Assembly: GCA_023079485.1 (NCBI GenBank)
Contig: CM041115.1
Coordinates: 25,290,505-25,354,504, forward strand
Direction of reading: 5' to 3'
Source: Archilochus colubris
Lineage: Eukaryota > Chordata > Aves > Apodiformes > Trochilidae
Length of the DNA stretch: 64,000 bases
Part shown: positions 61,355-64,000 of the stretch, one piece after another
Layout of the letters: every line of letters begins with the position of its first letter
Position numbering within the stretch: the first letter of the stretch is position 1
Notes under the pieces: model-generated
The model's input: the letters and a program-made list of their open reading frames with translations, nothing else
What the model was told of the DNA's origin: nothing
Database searches by the model: none
Translations under genes and position numbers: made by a program

Positions 61355-63090
61355 CCTCTTTACTGTCATACATAATTGTGGATCTATTGATTTCATCATC
61401 AGCCTTTAGAGTAGCATGATTTTCCACTTTGTTTCTGCCATACACATATTGACAGAGGATTTCTGAAGTATAAAACAATTATTGTTTTTTTCCTTTTGTT
61501 TATGAAAAAATGCTAAATGCTGTATACCTGAGAATACACAATGGATTTTACAAGATGTTAATAATTCCTTCTAATTAACAAATCTGCTTATGAATTATTT
61601 TCATTATTGTATTTCTACCTTTCTGTGATTTATCAGTAGTTGCTCAGTCTCTTACTACAGCATCTCCTCTCCACAACTATAAGGTAATCTTACATTTCAG
61701 AACCTTTCTTTAGTTACCTGTTTGCTAGATTGCACTATCTCCTCTGGTTTCTTCACTTTGAAATGGAAGTTTGATATAATTAGTTCTGAGGACACCTCTC
61801 CAATGTCAGACATAAAATGCATTTCTTTGGAGTGTGTTTGGCAGAGGTCCAAAATGAAGGACAGTAAAAGCAAACAATTGCCAAAGAGATGTAAAATTAA
61901 TTTCTTAATTGTACAAGTCTTCTGTACCTTCAATTTCAAGAAGTAATATTTTCATGATCAATTTTAATTAAGCAGTGCAAAAGTGGTATAAAAGCTAAGC
62001 TGAGATGGAACAAGTAAAAAAAACTGTAATGAAACAAGAGGGATCATGAGTGCCAAAAAAGTATTTTCTCTCATCCAACTTTTTGACATTATGGTCTAGA
62101 AAAATATAATTCTCACTTTCTTCTCTAATGGTACAATGCTTTGCAAAGCGATGGTACAGCTGATGAGAATAATATGCAGAGTTGGCAGAAAGCAGATGAT
62201 ATTATTCAAACTTTTGCAATGTTTTCAAAAATTAATTCTCCGCTACATCCACAGCAGTTTTACTGACAATGAGACTATAATCAAAGTCTTGCTATGAAGG
62301 CTTAATAAAAATTAACTGTATTCCTTTTCTGCTTTTGACTTTCCATTATTAGACTTTCATTTGCCAAGCTGATGTCTGTTTTGTTGGCATGGATCAGACA
62401 TGGCAGCTAAATCTGCTATGTTCTTGTTTGGATTAGACAAATCTATTGGAATTCAAGAGTCAGCCAGTCTCAGCATACTGTATGCAATGGAAAGATATGG
62501 AAAGATACAAATGGAAAGATATAAAATCTATAACTGAAGTCCTATGTTAGTGGACATCTCTAATTTAGGAATAAAGACGGTTAAGGCAATACTTTTTTAG
62601 TCCCTCCTCTCATGCCTCTGCCTTGAAAGACTTGGTGGTTTACTTGCTTTTCATTATGTCTTTGATAACTGTGTTCCTTCTGTCATATGTTAGAATTGAC
62701 ACAAGCAGAGGACTGCAAATGCCAGGTACCCAGTCATGAATGTGAGATCTGCTATTTAAAAAACAGGTTTCACTTTTCAAACTCCAGTCTGCAAACTGTG
62801 CAGTAACATTTTTTTAAATTACAAGATGGATTTCTTTCATCACATCATTCCAAGAACGGGCTTTTTAATGAAAAACACTGTTGTTGTATGAACAGTATAG
62901 CTAAAGACACTTCAAGGGTCTTCCACACTTGCCTAAAGTTAACGTGCCTTCAGCATTTCATCACTAAAAAAATCTGAGCTTTCCTCCATGACCTTCCTAC
63001 GTGCCTTAGCTGCACACAGACTTCTTTAGAATTGCTTGCTAGTTAATTGTAATAATAGATATCAGTCTTGTTTCTGTTTGTTCCTTTAAG
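61355..63090. other. Noncoding sequence before the right-hand candidate exon
   Basis: AT-rich single-copy sequence. It includes three copies of ATGGAAAGAT at 62487-62520 (two adjacent, the third after ACAA). The last 25 bases are a good polypyrimidine tract leading into the NAGNAG acceptor at 63088-63093. Confidence 0.45.
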
Positions 63091-63249
63091 CAGATAGACC
63101 TTTCTCCACAACACAAAGCATCTTGTTCCATTGATGCAGTGCCAGTCGAACAGTTCTACAAAATAAACAGCACTGGGGAGAAGCTATGCCCAGTATCCAG
63201 TAAGGTCATCTATGTCATGACAACAGCTGCCTTGGAGACCACCATCTAA
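63091..63249 (+). CDS. Candidate terminal coding exon with tandem NAGNAG acceptor
   Basis: The sequence TTTCTGTTTGTTCCTTTAAG is followed immediately by CAG, so splicing could occur after AAG (exon from 63091) or after CAG (exon from 63094), adding or dropping one glutamine. The frame is open for 52 codons to TAA at 63247. It begins (Q)IDLSPQHKASCSIDAV and ends YVMTTAALETTI. The C-terminal ETTI fits a class I PDZ-binding pattern (T at -2, aliphatic end). I do not recognise the protein. An open run of this length has a few percent chance probability, so the support comes mainly from the splice site and the downstream poly(A) signal. Confidence 0.35.
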   Translation, partial: QIDLSPQHKASCSIDAVPVEQFYKINSTGEKLCPVSSKVIYVMTTAALETTI

Positions 63250-63890
63250 AGAGACAACGTGCCATCTGCAGTACTAAGAACTCACCATCAGGTCTGTTGC
63301 TTCTGTTACAAAAGCACCTCCTGAAAATAGCTTTCCATCATGTAATGCACACAAAGCTTCCATTAGCAAAGGATCCCTGAACTTCCTAAATGGAAGGACC
63401 ACCTCGTGCCATTTTGGTAGCTTTGCATTCTTATCCCAGTCTTTAGACAAAAAACCTATGTATTACTTGAGCTATGTATCAGGGCAAGTGACCTTCAGTG
63501 CCAAGAGAGCAAAGTTGTAGCATGATCTCTAATAACCTATTTTTATTTTACAGCTCTTTGTATTTTGTTTTTTACCCTGTAATTAATTTTCACTATTGTG
63601 AGTAATGTTAGTTGTTGGGTGGTGCTCTGTGAGGAGGAGGAGTGTCAAAGTCCAAGACTTTGCTATGAACTCGAAGGTTCACAAACCAAGCACCGGGTTT
63701 TGCAACAGATAAGACCTGTTTATGATTATGTTGTATGATTCATATGTGAAATCATATACAAGAAGAATGGTTGCAGCTTTGTAAACTTAAATTGAAAATT
63801 ACCCTCAATGTTGCTTAAATTCTGATTAATTTTTTTTTCTTACTCCTGTAAAGTGTATTATTGATAATAAAAACTAATAATGTTTACTCA
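63250..63890 (+). other. Candidate 3' UTR of the right-hand exon
   Basis: Sequence between the candidate stop at 63249 and the poly(A) signal at 63866. It has no recognised repeat. Its status depends on the exon call. Confidence 0.3.
63866..63871 (+). promoter_or_regulatory. Candidate poly(A) signal AATAAA
   Basis: AATAAA followed 12-30 bp later by TGTTTACTCATTGGGTCTG, a T/G-rich downstream element. It is a plausible 3' end for a + strand transcript whose last exon starts near 63091. Confidence 0.4.
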
Positions 63891-64000
63891 TTGGGTCTGA
63901 AGACAATCAAGTACAGGGTGTCCATCATGCTTCCATATAATAACTATAGTCCACCCCTGCCTTGATCTGTTTTTCTTAACTTACCTGAATATAGACAAAA

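Noticed and set aside
1..64000. Search for CRISPR arrays, tRNA or rRNA genes, prokaryotic operons and phage genes
   Set aside because: No regularly spaced direct repeats, cloverleaf B-box signals or dense same-strand coding were seen. The content is vertebrate noncoding DNA with retroelements.

Overview
The window is a stretch of bird nuclear genome. The main evidence is more than fifteen decayed copies of chicken-repeat-1 (CR1) LINE retrotransposons on both strands. Their 3' ends read AATCATAGAAT-type on the antisense strand or finish in ATTCTATG-like octamers on the sense strand. There are also up to three solitary LTRs resembling avian endogenous retroviruses. The rest is AT-rich single-copy sequence with homopolymer and short microsatellite tracts. 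I see no bacterial, phage, tRNA, rRNA or CRISPR signal, and no CpG island. The species cannot be named from the sequence.

Genes are sparse. The best protein-coding evidence is a terminal exon on the + strand at 4817-4954. It has a splice acceptor and 45 codons ending in TAA, and it is followed by a plausible 2.4 kb 3' UTR with proximal and distal poly(A) signals (5226, 6141, 7394). The upstream exons are not recognised and probably lie to the left of the window. That 3' UTR holds a diverged 0.2 kb inverted repeat that could fold into a long hairpin. It also holds a minus-strand pair of open frames (6784-7300) that might be the tail of a convergent gene or a relic. At the right end (63091-63249) a tandem NAGNAG acceptor opens a 52-codon frame, followed by a poly(A) signal at 63866. 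This is a weaker candidate terminal exon on the + strand.

Layout: 1-4816 is noncoding sequence with a CR1 composite at 1538-2605. 4817-7420 is the terminal exon and UTR. 7.5-9.05 kb holds three CR1 pieces. 9-16.3 kb is single-copy noncoding. 16.3-19.9 kb holds three CR1 copies. 20-24 kb is single-copy with one CR1 tail. 24.4-24.8 kb is an antisense LTR. 24.8-32.6 kb is single-copy. 32.6-35.0 kb is a nested CR1-in-CR1 insertion. 35-48 kb is single-copy with one CR1 tail. 48.2-49.6 kb holds two CR1 copies. 53.5-54.3 kb is a CR1 followed by an LTR-like block with a TATA box. 57.5-57.9 kb is a CR1. 60.9-61.35 kb is an antisense LTR containing a TA microsatellite. 63.1-63.9 kb is the candidate terminal exon.

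Most of the remaining open frames have the lengths expected by chance in AT-rich DNA or are pieces of CR1 reverse transcriptase. I found nothing that clearly forms a new multi-gene system. The items most worth checking are the 3' UTR hairpin, the nested CR1 with duplication-like flanks, the NAGNAG exon and the possible convergent gene tail.
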